A DNA stretch of 64,000 bases, from assembly GCF_039537405.1 (NCBI RefSeq), contig NZ_BAABAL010000017.1:496001-560000 (forward strand), given 5' to 3'. Both the position numbers and the translations under genes were made by a program. This document shows, piece by piece, positions 1 to 6,950 of the stretch (position 1 is its first letter; each line of letters starts with the position of its first letter). The notes beneath the pieces were generated by a model, which searched no databases, had not been told where the DNA came from, and worked only from the letters and a program-made list of their open reading frames with translations. The stretch comes from Allokutzneria multivorans (GTDB lineage Bacteria; Actinomycetota; Actinomycetes; Mycobacteriales; Pseudonocardiaceae).

Positions 1-2
1 CC

Positions 3-647
3 GGCAACCTGACGACCGTCCTCGCCGAGCGCTGGCCGCGCGCCCGCCTGGAGGCCCTGGACTCCTCCGCCGAGATGGTCGAGGAGGCCCGCCGCCGAGG
101 CGTCCCCGCCGAGGTCATGGACGTCGCCAGGTGGAGCCCCAAGCCCGACACCGATGTCGTCGTGTGCAACGCCGTGCTCCAGTGGGTGCCCGGCCACGCC
201 GAGCTCGTGCGCGGCTGGCTCGCGGCGCTGCCCTCCGGCGCGTGGTTCGCATGGCAGGTGCCCGGCAACTTCGACGCGCCGTCCCACGTCATCTTGCGCG
301 AACTCGCCACCACCCCTCGGTGGAACGAGTCCCTCGGCTCCGCTCTGCGCGACGAGCAGCCCGTCCACACCGCGCACGAGTACGCGTGCCTGCTCGCCGA
401 CGCCGGCTGGCACGCCGACGTCTGGGAAACCACCTACCAGCAACGCCTTTCCGGCGCTGACCCCGTGCTCGACTGGGTCGTCGGCACCGCGCTCCGCCCC
501 GTCCGCGCCGCACTCTCCGACAGCGACTGGGCCGCGTTCCTGGCCGAGCTGGCGCCCCGCCTGCGCTCCGCGTACCCGCAGAGCGCCGACGGCAGCACGT
601 GGTTCCCGTTCCGCCGCGTCTTCGCCGTCGGCCAGAAACCCGCCTAG
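3..647 (+). CDS. tam: trans-aconitate 2-methyltransferase, 5' end missing
   Basis: SAM-dependent methyltransferase that would methyl-esterify trans-aconitate, a by-product that inhibits the TCA cycle; cytosolic. The reading frame is already open at base 3 and begins in the GNLT part of the SAM-binding loop, followed by LDSSAEMVE (acidic end of beta-2), NAVLQWVPGH (the Tam-type motif IV) and VPGNFDAPSH, a signature of the Tam family. About 40 N-terminal residues lie outside the window. The C-terminus is complete, with stop at 645-647. It overlaps the convergent small gene by 4 bp. The Tam assignment rests on the QWVP and PGNFDAPSH motifs; a related small-molecule methyltransferase is possible but less likely. 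Confidence 0.9.
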   Translation, partial: GNLTTVLAERWPRARLEALDSSAEMVEEARRRGVPAEVMDVARWSPKPDTDVVVCNAVLQWVPGHAELVRGWLAALPSGAWFAWQVPGNFDAPSHVILRELATTPRWNESLGSALRDEQPVHTAHEYACLLADAGWHADVWETTYQQRLSGADPVLDWVVGTALRPVRAALSDSDWAAFLAELAPRLRSAYPQSADGSTWFPFRRVFAVGQKPA

Positions 648-874
648 GGCTTCGCCAGCACCGGCTCACGCTTCTCGAAGGGTGCCGTGTGGTTGTTCTT
701 GCCGTGCCCCGTCTTCTCCGAGACCTTCGCGCGCAGGAACCCCGCGGCACCCTGCACCGCCGGGTGGTCCAGCAGCCGGTGGTACGTCCGGTTGATCTGC
801 TCGTACCTCTCCCGCCCCGCCCGCGTCCCCAGCACGTACCCCACCGCCGCGCCCAGTACCAACGCCTTCATCAT
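644..874 (-). CDS. small YtxH-like membrane-anchored protein
   Basis: A 76-residue protein beginning with a short hydrophobic stretch (KALVLGAAVGYVLGTRAGR) followed by a charged amphipathic helix, as in small actinobacterial YtxH-like proteins. The glycine-rich G-x3-GYVLG-x-RAGR segment is typical of that group and would sit in the membrane with the rest in the cytoplasm. Function is unknown. There are three successive possible starts (GTG 877, ATG 874, ATG 871); a GGGAGG box just upstream gives 5 nt spacing to ATG 874. It converges on the methyltransferase gene with a 4 bp overlap, so both stops lie in the same few bases. Confidence 0.65.
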   Translation of the reverse strand: MMKALVLGAAVGYVLGTRAGRERYEQINRTYHRLLDHPAVQGAAGFLRAKVSEKTGHGKNNHTAPFEKREPVLAKP

Positions 875-928
875 CACTACCTCCCATGACCTGCGTAAAC
901 GCGTCCACGGAGCGGGTACCCGGGGGTG

Positions 929-959
929 GTGAAAACCAGTCGTCAGGATGCGCTAGAGT
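929..959 (+). promoter_or_regulatory. possible promoter of the tRNA-Asn gene
   Basis: A TAGAGT hexamer at 954-959 lies about 40 bp before the tRNA and resembles a sigma-A-type -10. The matching -35 is weak (GTGAAA at 929-934 with 19 bp spacing, or GAAAAC at 931-936 with 17 bp). The call depends mainly on position upstream of a stable RNA gene. Confidence 0.3.
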
Positions 960-1000
960 TACTTCCTGTCAGGCCGAGGCCGGACAACAACAGAACACGA

Positions 1001-1073
1001 TCCTCCGTAGCTCAATTGGCAGAGCATGCGACTGTTAATCGCAGGGTTACTGGTTCGAGTCCAGTCGGAGGAG
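1001..1073 (+). tRNA. tRNA-Asn(GTT)
   Basis: A complete 73-nt cloverleaf. The acceptor TCCTCCG (1001-1007) pairs with CGGAGGA (1066-1072), discriminator G1073. The D stem GCTC/GAGC, anticodon stem TGCGA/TCGCA and T arm ACTGG-TTCGAGT-CCAGT are all perfectly paired. The anticodon GTT is at 1034-1036 in loop CTGTTAA. CCA is not encoded. The 3' side is followed at once by a strong hairpin. A degenerate second copy lies at 4959-5031. Confidence 0.97.
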
Positions 1074-1079
1074 CTCCCA

Positions 1080-1107
1080 CCCCAGGTCAGCGACCTGGGG
1101 TGTTGTC
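1080..1107 (+). terminator. hairpin terminator after tRNA-Asn
   Basis: CCCCAGGTC (1080-1088) and GACCTGGGG (1092-1100) form a perfect 9-bp stem with a 3-nt loop, followed by TGTTGTCGTTT. It starts 7 nt after the tRNA discriminator. An equivalent hairpin follows the decayed tRNA copy at 5038. Confidence 0.7.
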
Positions 1108-1445
1108 GTTTCAGGGGGTCGTCCCCGCCCTTCCCGTGGTGAGCGGGCTGCTCGGCCGCGTGCTGTCCCGTGAGGCCGCACCAGCGGCGACCGCTGTGAG
1201 GGAGCGGCTAAGCGACCCCGCGGCAGCCAAGTGGATGGACTCCGAAGGGAGCGGGCTGGGCCGAACGAGGACGGTCCCTCAGATTGCCGAGAGACTTGCG
1301 TGGCCGGGGTGGTCGACTTCCGTTCCTGCGGGCTGGTCGACGTATTGGCAGAATCGACCAGCCCACAGCCTCGCCTGCGGATAGCGTGAAAGCCTGCTAC
1401 GAGATGCGATGTGGTGCCGTTACATCTGTGTTGGCAATCGCATGA
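1108..1445. other. gene-free stretch after the tRNA terminator
   Basis: No reading frame here has convincing coding features. The stretch includes GACCAGCCCACAGCC near 1357, matched in the second duplicate near 5145. The part between about 1108 and 1350 has no visible counterpart in the second copy and may be a gene relic. Confidence 0.4.
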
Positions 1446-1772
1446 TCAGCGGGTTTCGTAGATCGCTTCTACCACCGTCCCCCAGGGGCAGCTGGCCACG
1501 GCTGCGTCGTAGGCGCCATTGTTCAGGGTCTTCCATTTGCTCGACCCGGCCGGGCTGAGGTGGGAGCAATGGGCCACAGCTCGAAATTCTCCCCCGGGCG
1601 GACCGCCTCTGCAGCCTGCCAGCGAAGATGTCTCACCGTCGAGAACGTATGCCTGACAGTTCCAGGGGCGAGAATGGGCCGGGTTGGCCGTCGCCGCACC
1701 GGCGCCCAGCACGGGGGCGATTGCGACGATCAGCGCGAATGCGCCAATCGAACGCGCACTTCTCTTTCGCAT
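1446..1772 (-). CDS. small secreted four-cysteine protein, copy 1
   Basis: A 108-residue protein with a Sec signal peptide (MRKRSARS, hydrophobic core AFALIVAIAPVLGAGAA, cleavage expected after ATA-NPA). The mature ~75-residue part has four cysteines in the contexts NCQA, GCRG, HCSH and SCPW and the motif GGPPGGEFRAVAHCSHLSPAG. An AAAGGA box lies upstream of ATG 1772. A diverged paralogue is at 5224-5580 with all four cysteines and the GGPPGGEFRAV core conserved, so the family is under selection. I do not recognise a named family; small size and likely disulfides suggest an extracellular peptide such as a binding, inhibitor or toxin-like protein, but nothing in the sequence fixes the role. 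Confidence 0.7.
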   Translation of the reverse strand: MRKRSARSIGAFALIVAIAPVLGAGAATANPAHSRPWNCQAYVLDGETSSLAGCRGGPPGGEFRAVAHCSHLSPAGSSKWKTLNNGAYDAAVASCPWGTVVEAIYETR

Positions 1773-2077
1773 GATTTTTTGTCCTTTCGGTTTGAGGGAA
1801 TCCTTGAGGACCCCTCTGGGTTCCTGAGGGCTGTGACAGTGAGACGGTATGAACGTCTGATCATTGCGTCAATGATGTTTCCTGATGGCTGAATCAATGA
1901 GCAAATTTCATTTTGGTGCCGCCGTGCTGCTGGTTTTTCGCCAAGCCGGTAGTCTTTGGCCAACCCGAGGCGTGTCGCGGGCCAAGTGCGCGTGGTCTCT
2001 GTGCGTACAGCGGTTGTGGCCAGCTGTGTCAGCACTGTGTCAGGGGCGTGTCAGGCGACCTGGTGACCATCGTCGGC
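1773..2077. other. intergenic region between divergent genes, shared in part with 5581-5760
   Basis: This 305-bp stretch contains the promoters for the minus-strand secreted protein and the plus-strand CPBP protease. It is visibly richer in A and T than its surroundings around 1770-1920. The segment with GGCTGAATCAATGAGCAAAT and GTGCCGCCGTGCTG recurs in diverged form at 5668-5715. No additional gene is supported. Confidence 0.4.
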
Positions 2078-2887
2078 ATGGATGACACGCACAGGTCCAC
2101 AAGCACGACGGAGCCCCGCCCACTGTCCGGAATCGCGAAGCGGCTACTGGCTGATCGGCACTCGCTGCCGCTGTCCATCGCTTTGCACCTGGTCCCCGGT
2201 GCATTGATCGTCGCGATCTATCTGCTGTTCGCCGAACGGTTCGTACTGTCCATCGGCTACCCGGTGTTCCTGGGCTGGGCGATCGCACTGAGCCTGGTTC
2301 TCGGGCCTCTGATGGCAGGCTTGTACTGGCTGGGGCGCAAGCGAAACGGCCAGTTCTCGTTGCGCGGAGTGCTGCACTACACCGACAAGCCGTTGTCGCG
2401 GGGAAAGCTCGCTGCCCTGGCCATCCCCATGTTCCTGTGGATGATGGTGCTGTCGTTCGCGCTCACGCCCCTGGACAGCTTCATCTTCGACCACTTCTTC
2501 ACCTGGCTCCCCTTTGCCGACGCGGGCGGTAGCGCCACCACGTACCTCCAGGGGAACGGTCGTTCGGCCATGCTTGCCACGCTGGCGATGTGCTTGCCGC
2601 TGACCGGAATCGCACTGCCGCTCATTGAGGAGTTCTACTTCCGAGGGTTCCTCATGCCCCGCATCGCTCACTTGGGCAAAGGGGCGCCGGTGCTCAGCAC
2701 GGTCTTGTTCTCGGTGTACCACTTCTGGGCGCCGTGGACGGTCATCTCGAAGCTGATCTTCTTCTTCCCGGGCCCCTGGTTCGTGTGGAAGAAGAAGGAC
2801 ATCCGGCTGTCGATCGGGATGCACGTCGGCTCGACCTTGATCTCCACGGTCGGCGGCATCGTCGCAATAGCACTGAACCTCGTGTGA
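2078..2887 (+). CDS. CPBP family intramembrane metalloprotease
   Basis: A 269-residue polytopic membrane protein of the CAAX-protease/bacteriocin-processing (CPBP, Abi) family. Motif 1 EEFYFRG (about residue 188) supplies the glutamates; motif 2 has the histidine in SVYHFW; motif 3 is GMHVGS near the C-terminus. About seven hydrophobic segments are visible. Family members cleave within membranes or modify prenylated or bacteriocin-like peptides. Here it stands between two copies of a small secreted protein, which would make an attractive substrate, but this is only positional inference. ATG 2078 is chosen because the frame upstream looks non-coding; its ribosome site is weak, and GTG 2063 is an alternative. 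Confidence 0.85.
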   Translation: MDDTHRSTSTTEPRPLSGIAKRLLADRHSLPLSIALHLVPGALIVAIYLLFAERFVLSIGYPVFLGWAIALSLVLGPLMAGLYWLGRKRNGQFSLRGVLHYTDKPLSRGKLAALAIPMFLWMMVLSFALTPLDSFIFDHFFTWLPFADAGGSATTYLQGNGRSAMLATLAMCLPLTGIALPLIEEFYFRGFLMPRIAHLGKGAPVLSTVLFSVYHFWAPWTVISKLIFFFPGPWFVWKKKDIRLSIGMHVGSTLISTVGGIVAIALNLV

Positions 2888-2904
2888 TTCCTGGTTTTCC
2901 GAAC

Positions 2905-3165
2905 TCATCTGAACAAGACCAACGACGACCAGCCGAGCGCGGTTTCCACGACGGCGGCGACGTGGCCTTCTGCGGTGGCCGTGATGGCGCCAGCGACTCG
3001 GCGGAAGGCCACCGCGTCGTCGTGGGCTTTGACTCGGATCGAGTCTTCCACGACTGGCGTTCTACGGATGTAGACGAGCATGTCAGGGTCGCGGGGATCG
3101 CCGATCGGCACGCCGATCCACCCCGCCAACATCAATCGCTGCAACGCGAAAACATTCGGATCCAC
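2905..3165 (-). CDS. small hypothetical protein
   Basis: An 86-residue protein starting at GTG 3165 with a well-placed GGGAG six bases upstream. The sequence (begins MDPNVFALQRLM; contains LAGWIGVPIGDPRDPDM and a helical AHDDAVAFRRVAGAI stretch) is soluble-looking, with no signal or membrane helix. It converges with the CPBP protease gene 17 bp away. I do not recognise a family. The clear ribosome site and balanced composition argue that it is real. Confidence 0.5.
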   Translation of the reverse strand: MDPNVFALQRLMLAGWIGVPIGDPRDPDMLVYIRRTPVVEDSIRVKAHDDAVAFRRVAGAITATAEGHVAAVVETALGWSSLVLFR

Positions 3166-3266
3166 TGAAACTCCCGACGCAGTGAGGTGTGGGCGCCGAC
3201 ATTCAGGAATCAGTCGGTGCGGGATGTCTGATCACGCTACGGTGCGTCTCGGTTTCGTTTCCAGCT

Positions 3267-4121
3267 TCAGTCAACCTGTCGCATAAAGTCGCTTCTGATG
3301 CGCGACAGCAATTCTCGTGCGGCCTCACCGGAGACGGCGTGATCTAGCAGCGCGTCGAACATCCCGGCGTGCTGGGTGATGTCTTTGGGGTCGCGATGGG
3401 TCATCACGCCGCTGAACAACTCGACAGTGACCAGCCGGTCGTCATAAATCGTGAAGTAGTTCAACGGCCGGATCGGCAGCCAGGCGTCGCGCGGGAGGAT
3501 GGCCAGCTCGACGTTCGGGTACTCGGCGACCTGGGCCAGACGATCACACTCGGCGGCCATGATGTCCGGGTTGCCGACCGGCCACCGAATCGCGTTCTCA
3601 GTGAGAAGGAACAGGAACCGTCGGTCATGATCGCTCAGTGTGTCCTGAGTGGACAGTCGAGCTGCGACGGCGCGCTCCACGTCTCTCTTGACCTTGCCGG
3701 GGATCGCGGGCGTGAGCACGGTGCGGGCGTAGTCAGGGGTTTGCAGCAGTCCTGAAGGCATGACTGGCAGGAATTGCCGCACCAGGGTCGCGGAGCGGAT
3801 CAGCGCCTTGATGGCGTCCTGTGCCCGCCACAGCCCGGCTTCGGCGTAGGCCCTGAGCGAAGTGAAGTCGGTGTTCGCCACGCGGGCGAGCTGGAGCATG
3901 CGTTCGGCGACATCTGGCGGCGTGCCCAAGGCGTGCAGGATGCGTTCCACCTCGGCCACCGTGGGCACCGCTCGCCCGGTCTCGATCCTGCTGATCTTGG
4001 TTTGGGACATGGTGCAGCGAGCGGCCAGGCGTTCACCGGACAGGCCTGCCGCTCGCCGCAGCGCGCGCAGAACGGACGCGAGATCGTGCCGGTCATCAGG
4101 CAGTCGGTCAGGATCGAGCAT
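3267..4121 (-). CDS. XRE-family regulator with DUF5753 domain
   Basis: A 284-residue DNA-binding protein. Residues ~14-70 form a helix-turn-helix (RALRRAAGLSGERLAARC, then MSQTKISRIETGR, the classic recognition-helix pattern). Residues ~100-275 match the DUF5753 type (RQFLPVMPSGLLQTPDYAR, the LTENAIRWPVG strand and the YFTIYDDRLVTVELFSG strand). Such regulators are numerous in actinomycetes and are usually coupled to a small partner gene; the classic BldB/DUF397 or DUF6879 partners occur beside them. The start overlaps the 3' end of the upstream DUF6879-like gene by 14 bp, so the two are translationally coupled. Its target is unknown, probably its own operon. Confidence 0.9.
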   Translation of the reverse strand: MLDPDRLPDDRHDLASVLRALRRAAGLSGERLAARCTMSQTKISRIETGRAVPTVAEVERILHALGTPPDVAERMLQLARVANTDFTSLRAYAEAGLWRAQDAIKALIRSATLVRQFLPVMPSGLLQTPDYARTVLTPAIPGKVKRDVERAVAARLSTQDTLSDHDRRFLFLLTENAIRWPVGNPDIMAAECDRLAQVAEYPNVELAILPRDAWLPIRPLNYFTIYDDRLVTVELFSGVMTHRDPKDITQHAGMFDALLDHAVSGEAARELLSRIRSDFMRQVD

Positions 4122-4638
4122 CCCAGTCTCGAAGCGGTACAGAGGAGTTGATCGCGACCTGTTGCCAGGAGCGATACCGGTCCTGCTCAGCCTCAGCCAC
4201 GAGGGTCCGGTTCAGCAAGCGTCCGTCGGGGTCGAAGTTCAACCGCAACACCGTGCACACGTCGGCAGGGCCATCGAAGATCCAAAAATCCTGTTGCGGC
4301 GCAACAACATCGGGGTGCGATTCCGGATCGAAGACGCGGACATCCTCTCCTGCCGCCATGTTTCCGGGGATGCCCCAGGCGAGCTGGTACCGCTGGTAAT
4401 CGGTCAACGGATGCGACAGCACCCGGACACGCGCAATGCGCTTCCCCTCGGCGGTCCACGCGGCGATCCGGCGGTGCCAGGAGGCGTTGTGGTTCTCGGG
4501 CTTCGGCTCACCCGCGAGGAATTGGGCCAGGGTGGGTTGCTCCGTGGGAATGGTGTACGTGGGTTGGGCCTCCCACCGCCACGCGCTCCGGCACGCTTGG
4601 AACAGGTCGGTCACCGCGGCGCCATCGACTTCGATCAC
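4108..4638 (-). CDS. DUF6879-like protein
   Basis: A 176-residue soluble protein with FQACRSAWRWEAQPTY at the N-terminus and GKRIARVRVLSHPLTDYQRY, a signature of DUF6879 proteins that accompany XRE/DUF5753 regulators in actinomycetes. Biochemical function is unknown. It begins at GTG 4638, whose GTGA overlaps the stop of a tiny upstream ORF, and its 3' end overlaps the downstream regulator by 14 bp, so three frames form one coupled unit. The XRE-DUF6879 pairing is established for the family; any role in signalling or DNA binding here is inference. Confidence 0.8.
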   Translation of the reverse strand: MIEVDGAAVTDLFQACRSAWRWEAQPTYTIPTEQPTLAQFLAGEPKPENHNASWHRRIAAWTAEGKRIARVRVLSHPLTDYQRYQLAWGIPGNMAAGEDVRVFDPESHPDVVAPQQDFWIFDGPADVCTVLRLNFDPDGRLLNRTLVAEAEQDRYRSWQQVAINSSVPLRDWDARS

Positions 4639-4754
4639 GAGATGTCCTTGCGGCGGTCGAGTTCGGCGACCGCATCCCGAAGGACCTGTTCCGGGAGTTC
4701 TACGACCAGTTCACCAGGACCAGGGGGCACGCCGTCCACCTCGGTCACCGGCAT
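4635..4754 (-). CDS. candidate 39-residue protein upstream of DUF6879 gene
   Basis: A short frame from ATG 4754 to TGA 4635-4637, its stop overlapping the GTG start of the DUF6879-like gene as GTGA. The peptide starts MPVTEVDGVPPGPGEL and ends in an amphipathic helix (EQVLRDAVAELDRRKD), a plausible folded coupling peptide. The frame remains open upstream to about 4821 without a good start codon. The tight overlap is the main support; there is only a weak AAGG-type ribosome site. It may also be the 3' remnant of a larger gene. Confidence 0.4.
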   Translation of the reverse strand: MPVTEVDGVPPGPGELVVELPEQVLRDAVAELDRRKDIS

Positions 4755-4958
4755 GCCTTGGGCAAGGACGTTGCCGGTCTCGTGAGGTAGATCGTCGGGC
4801 AGTCCGCTTCCTCGCAGCCCGCGATGCGCTCAGCTCTCATGCCGAAATGGATACCACGCACGTACGCGCTGGTGGGGTGCTAGTCACGCTCATGCATAGA
4901 CCTCACTCGCACGCAGTACGGCGATTGCCGGTGGCAAGGCGTGCTGTCCAGGGCACGA
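4755..4958. other. gene-free stretch before the decayed tRNA
   Basis: Nothing convincing is encoded. It probably holds the promoter of the minus-strand XRE unit. The sequence CACGATCC just before 4961 is shared with the segment preceding the intact tRNA-Asn (CACGATCC at 997-1004), so the duplication includes a few bases 5' of the tRNA. Confidence 0.35.
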
Positions 4959-5031
4959 TCCTTCGCAGCCAGGTTGGCAGAGCTTCCGACTGTTAATCGC
5001 AGGTTTACTGGTTCGAATTCAGTCGGAGGAG
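4959..5031 (+). pseudogene. degenerate tRNA-Asn copy
   Basis: 73 nt alignable without gaps to the intact tRNA-Asn at 1001. The GTT anticodon loop CTGTTAA, the T loop and the acceptor (one T-G wobble) are kept. The D stem is now GCCA opposite GAGC (two mismatches) and the anticodon stem TCCGA opposite TCGCA has a C-C clash, so a normal cloverleaf cannot form. I read it as a tRNA pseudogene or attachment-site-like remnant, still followed by a hairpin as in the functional copy. Confidence 0.75.
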
Positions 5032-5037
5032 CAGAAA

Positions 5038-5070
5038 GGCCCAGGTCAGACGACCTGGGCCTGCTTCTTG
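5038..5070 (+). terminator. hairpin after the tRNA-Asn pseudogene
   Basis: GGCCCAGGTC (5038-5047) and GACCTGGGCC (5052-5061) form a perfect 10-bp stem with a 4-nt loop, followed by TGCTTCTTGC. It is the counterpart of the hairpin at 1080 and shares its CCAGGTC/GACCTGG core. Confidence 0.65.
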
Positions 5071-5223
5071 CTCAAGATCCGTCCAGCTAGTACCGAGCCA
5101 AAGGGGGTCAAGCCTGGCCCCATGGCGACGTCTTGGCAGCGCTGACCAGCCCATGGCCTTGCCTGCGGATCATGCACATGCCGGACGGCGAGTACCGCCA
5201 CACCAGCATGGGTGTGCACGTGA

Positions 5224-5580
5224 TCAACGGGTCTCGTAGATCGCCTTGATCGCTTCTCCCCAGGGACAGTAGGCGTGCCTGGACTTGTAAGAGACCCCGA
5301 GCAGGCTCGTCCATTCGCTCGCCCCGGCCGGGCTCAAATGGGAGCAATGGACCACGGCTCGAAATTCCCCTCCGGGCGGGCCGCCGCTGCAACCTGCCCG
5401 GGAACCTGACTTGTCGGTGAGAATGCTCGCGGTGCAGTTCCAGGGGCTATAGCTCGCCGGGCTCGCCGTCGCTGCTCCGGCGCTCAGTACGGGAGTGATC
5501 GCAGCGATCAGCGCGAGCGCGCTGATCGAGCCCGTGCTCCTTCTCATCCGTACGCCTGAATTTCTGACTGCGATTCGCAT
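5224..5580 (-). CDS. small secreted four-cysteine protein, copy 2
   Basis: 118 residues from ATG 5580 (AAAGGGACAGGAG upstream); ATG 5547 aligns better with the start of copy 1 and is an alternative. The signal peptide core is SALALIAAITPVLSAGAATASPA. The mature part has four cysteines in contexts NCTA, GCSG, HCSH and YCPW and the same GGPPGGEFRAVVHCSHLSPAG motif as the protein at 1446. The region between the third and fourth cysteines has diverged in sequence but not in length. Function unknown; conservation of the cysteine frame between old duplicates shows that the fold matters. Confidence 0.7.
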   Translation of the reverse strand: MRIAVRNSGVRMRRSTGSISALALIAAITPVLSAGAATASPASYSPWNCTASILTDKSGSRAGCSGGPPGGEFRAVVHCSHLSPAGASEWTSLLGVSYKSRHAYCPWGEAIKAIYETR

Positions 5581-5888
5581 GCTCCTGTCCCTTTGTGTTG
5601 GGTAGATGTTGCTCGGCTGCGATGGGAAGCTATGAAGCTTTCTTTGCCCCGTCAATACTGTTGCGCAGCGGCTGAATTAGTGAGTCATCTTCAATTTTGT
5701 GCCGCTGTGCTTTCCGTGGACGGTCACGTGGACATGTGGCCGATGTTCCGGGATGTGGCGGTGCTGGGGAGTTCCACGCGCTCGTCAGCAGGTCGCCCCA
5801 AAGTGTCGATGTGCGCCGAAGTGGTGGCACGATCAGGCGTGAGCCGATAACTGTTGTGTCCCAGGGAAAACCGATGCGGGGAGTGGGG
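5581..5888. other. intergenic region between the secreted protein and GH6 genes
   Basis: About 310 bp holding divergent promoters. The part up to about 5760 is the diverged duplicate of the region upstream of the first secreted-protein gene. I see no further gene; an open frame extends upstream from the GH6 gene through here, but its residues show no glycosidase or signal-peptide features. Confidence 0.4.
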
Positions 5889-6809
5889 ATGGCGAACCCC
5901 TACGAGGTGTGCGGCGAGTTCCACGTGCTGACGGACACGCAGGCACATCGTTGGTGCACAACGGAGTTCCGTGCGGGGCGCACGACGACGGAGCGCTGGG
6001 TGGTGTGGGACAAGGTCGCGGCCGTACCGCAGGCGAAGTGGGTGGGACCGGCTCCGATCGCACCACAGATCGCCGGAATCCTTGAAACGGCTGGAGAAAC
6101 CGGCGCGCTACCGGTCTTCGTCGCCTACGCGATCCCGTTCCGCGACGCGGGCGGAGCGTCCTCCGGGGGCTTCCGGAGCGTGAAGGAGTACCAGGCGTGG
6201 GCGAAGTCCTTCGCGCGGCTGGTCGGAGCGGCGCCAGCGGTGGTGCTCCTGGAGCCGGACACGCTGATCCACATGCCGGGCCTGAACGCGGAGCAGCGCA
6301 GGAATCGCTTGTCCTGCTTGGCATTCGCGGTTCAAGCCTTCAAACAGCACGCGCCCAACACCTATGTGTACCTCGACGGCGGCGACGGTCGCTACAACTC
6401 GCCGGAGTCGCTTGCCCCGTGGCTCCTCCAAGCCGGGGTCGCTGACGCGCGCGGCTTCGCGGTCAACGTCTCGAACTACAACACCACTGGAACGTGCGAG
6501 TCCTTCGCGGTGGAGCTGCGCGACCTCCTCGGCCTGCCCGACGTCGGCTTCGTCGTCGACACCTCCCGCAACGGCAACGGCCCGCCGCCGGACTCCTACA
6601 TCCGCGCCAACCCGAGCACCTGGTGGGGCAACCCGCCCGGCCGGAAACTGGGGGATCGGCCGCAGTACCTGGGCGACGCGAACGGTTTCGACGCGAAGTT
6701 GTGGGTGAAGCTGCCAGGGGAGTCGGACGGCCCCTTCGGCGTGGCGCCGCACAGCAGCTCGTCGGAGTTCCTGCCCCGCGTGGCCCACGAGCTGTACTAC
6801 GGGAGGTAG
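5889..6809 (+). CDS. glycoside hydrolase family 6 protein without signal peptide
   Basis: A 306-residue protein matching GH6 (endoglucanase/cellobiohydrolase) along its length: KWVGPAPIAPQI, the VFVAYAIPFRD segment with the predicted acid aspartate, VVLLEPDTL, YVYLDGGDG, GFAVNVSNYNTT, FVVDTSRNGNG and LWVKLPGESDG near the end. The equivalent stretch in secreted GH6 enzymes is YNIPxRDC; here the cysteine is replaced by alanine. No signal peptide precedes the domain: ATG 5889 follows GGGGAG, and upstream alternatives (ATG 5874) add nothing hydrophobic. A lipoprotein paralogue is at 55226. It would be cytoplasmic or exported by a non-Sec route; the natural substrate, probably a beta-1,4-glucan, is inferred. 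Confidence 0.85.
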   Translation: MANPYEVCGEFHVLTDTQAHRWCTTEFRAGRTTTERWVVWDKVAAVPQAKWVGPAPIAPQIAGILETAGETGALPVFVAYAIPFRDAGGASSGGFRSVKEYQAWAKSFARLVGAAPAVVLLEPDTLIHMPGLNAEQRRNRLSCLAFAVQAFKQHAPNTYVYLDGGDGRYNSPESLAPWLLQAGVADARGFAVNVSNYNTTGTCESFAVELRDLLGLPDVGFVVDTSRNGNGPPPDSYIRANPSTWWGNPPGRKLGDRPQYLGDANGFDAKLWVKLPGESDGPFGVAPHSSSSEFLPRVAHELYYGR

Positions 6810-6950
6810 TCGCGCGGTACAGGAAAATGCCCACAAACCGGTAGCGCCCCCGGAGGGGAAGTCACGGTGTGGGTGGACTAACATCGCAGCCCTCACGCGG
6901 GGCTACAACGCGTGATGGGGATTGGGCCGTTCGTGGAGATGGGCCATCAA

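Larger units (their letters stand above)
1001..1960. repeat. first copy of a duplicated block (tRNA-Asn, hairpin, secreted protein)
   Basis: The order tRNA-Asn, CCAGGTC hairpin, the segment GACCAGCCCACAGCC (from about 1357), the minus-strand four-cysteine protein gene and its upstream region containing GGCTGAATCAATGAGCAAAT recurs at 4959-5760 in the same order and orientation. This copy has the intact tRNA. The right edge is approximate: similarity fades past the CTGAATCA and TGTGCCGC-like upstream segment. The copies have diverged by many substitutions and indels, so the duplication is old. Confidence 0.7.
4959..5760. repeat. second copy of the duplicated tRNA-Asn/secreted-protein block
   Basis: Matches the block starting at 1001 in order and orientation: tRNA-Asn-like sequence, CCAGGTC hairpin, GACCAGCCCATGGCC near 5145 (compare GACCAGCCCACAGCC near 1357), the four-cysteine protein gene and its upstream CTGAATTAGTGAGTC region. 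It is shorter than the first copy because a segment after the hairpin is absent. The two copies bracket about 3 kb with different genes. Confidence 0.7.

Noticed and set aside
926..1384. Open frame spanning the tRNA-Asn gene
   Set aside because: It translates through the tRNA and terminator with no recognisable domain; the RNA gene explains the sequence.
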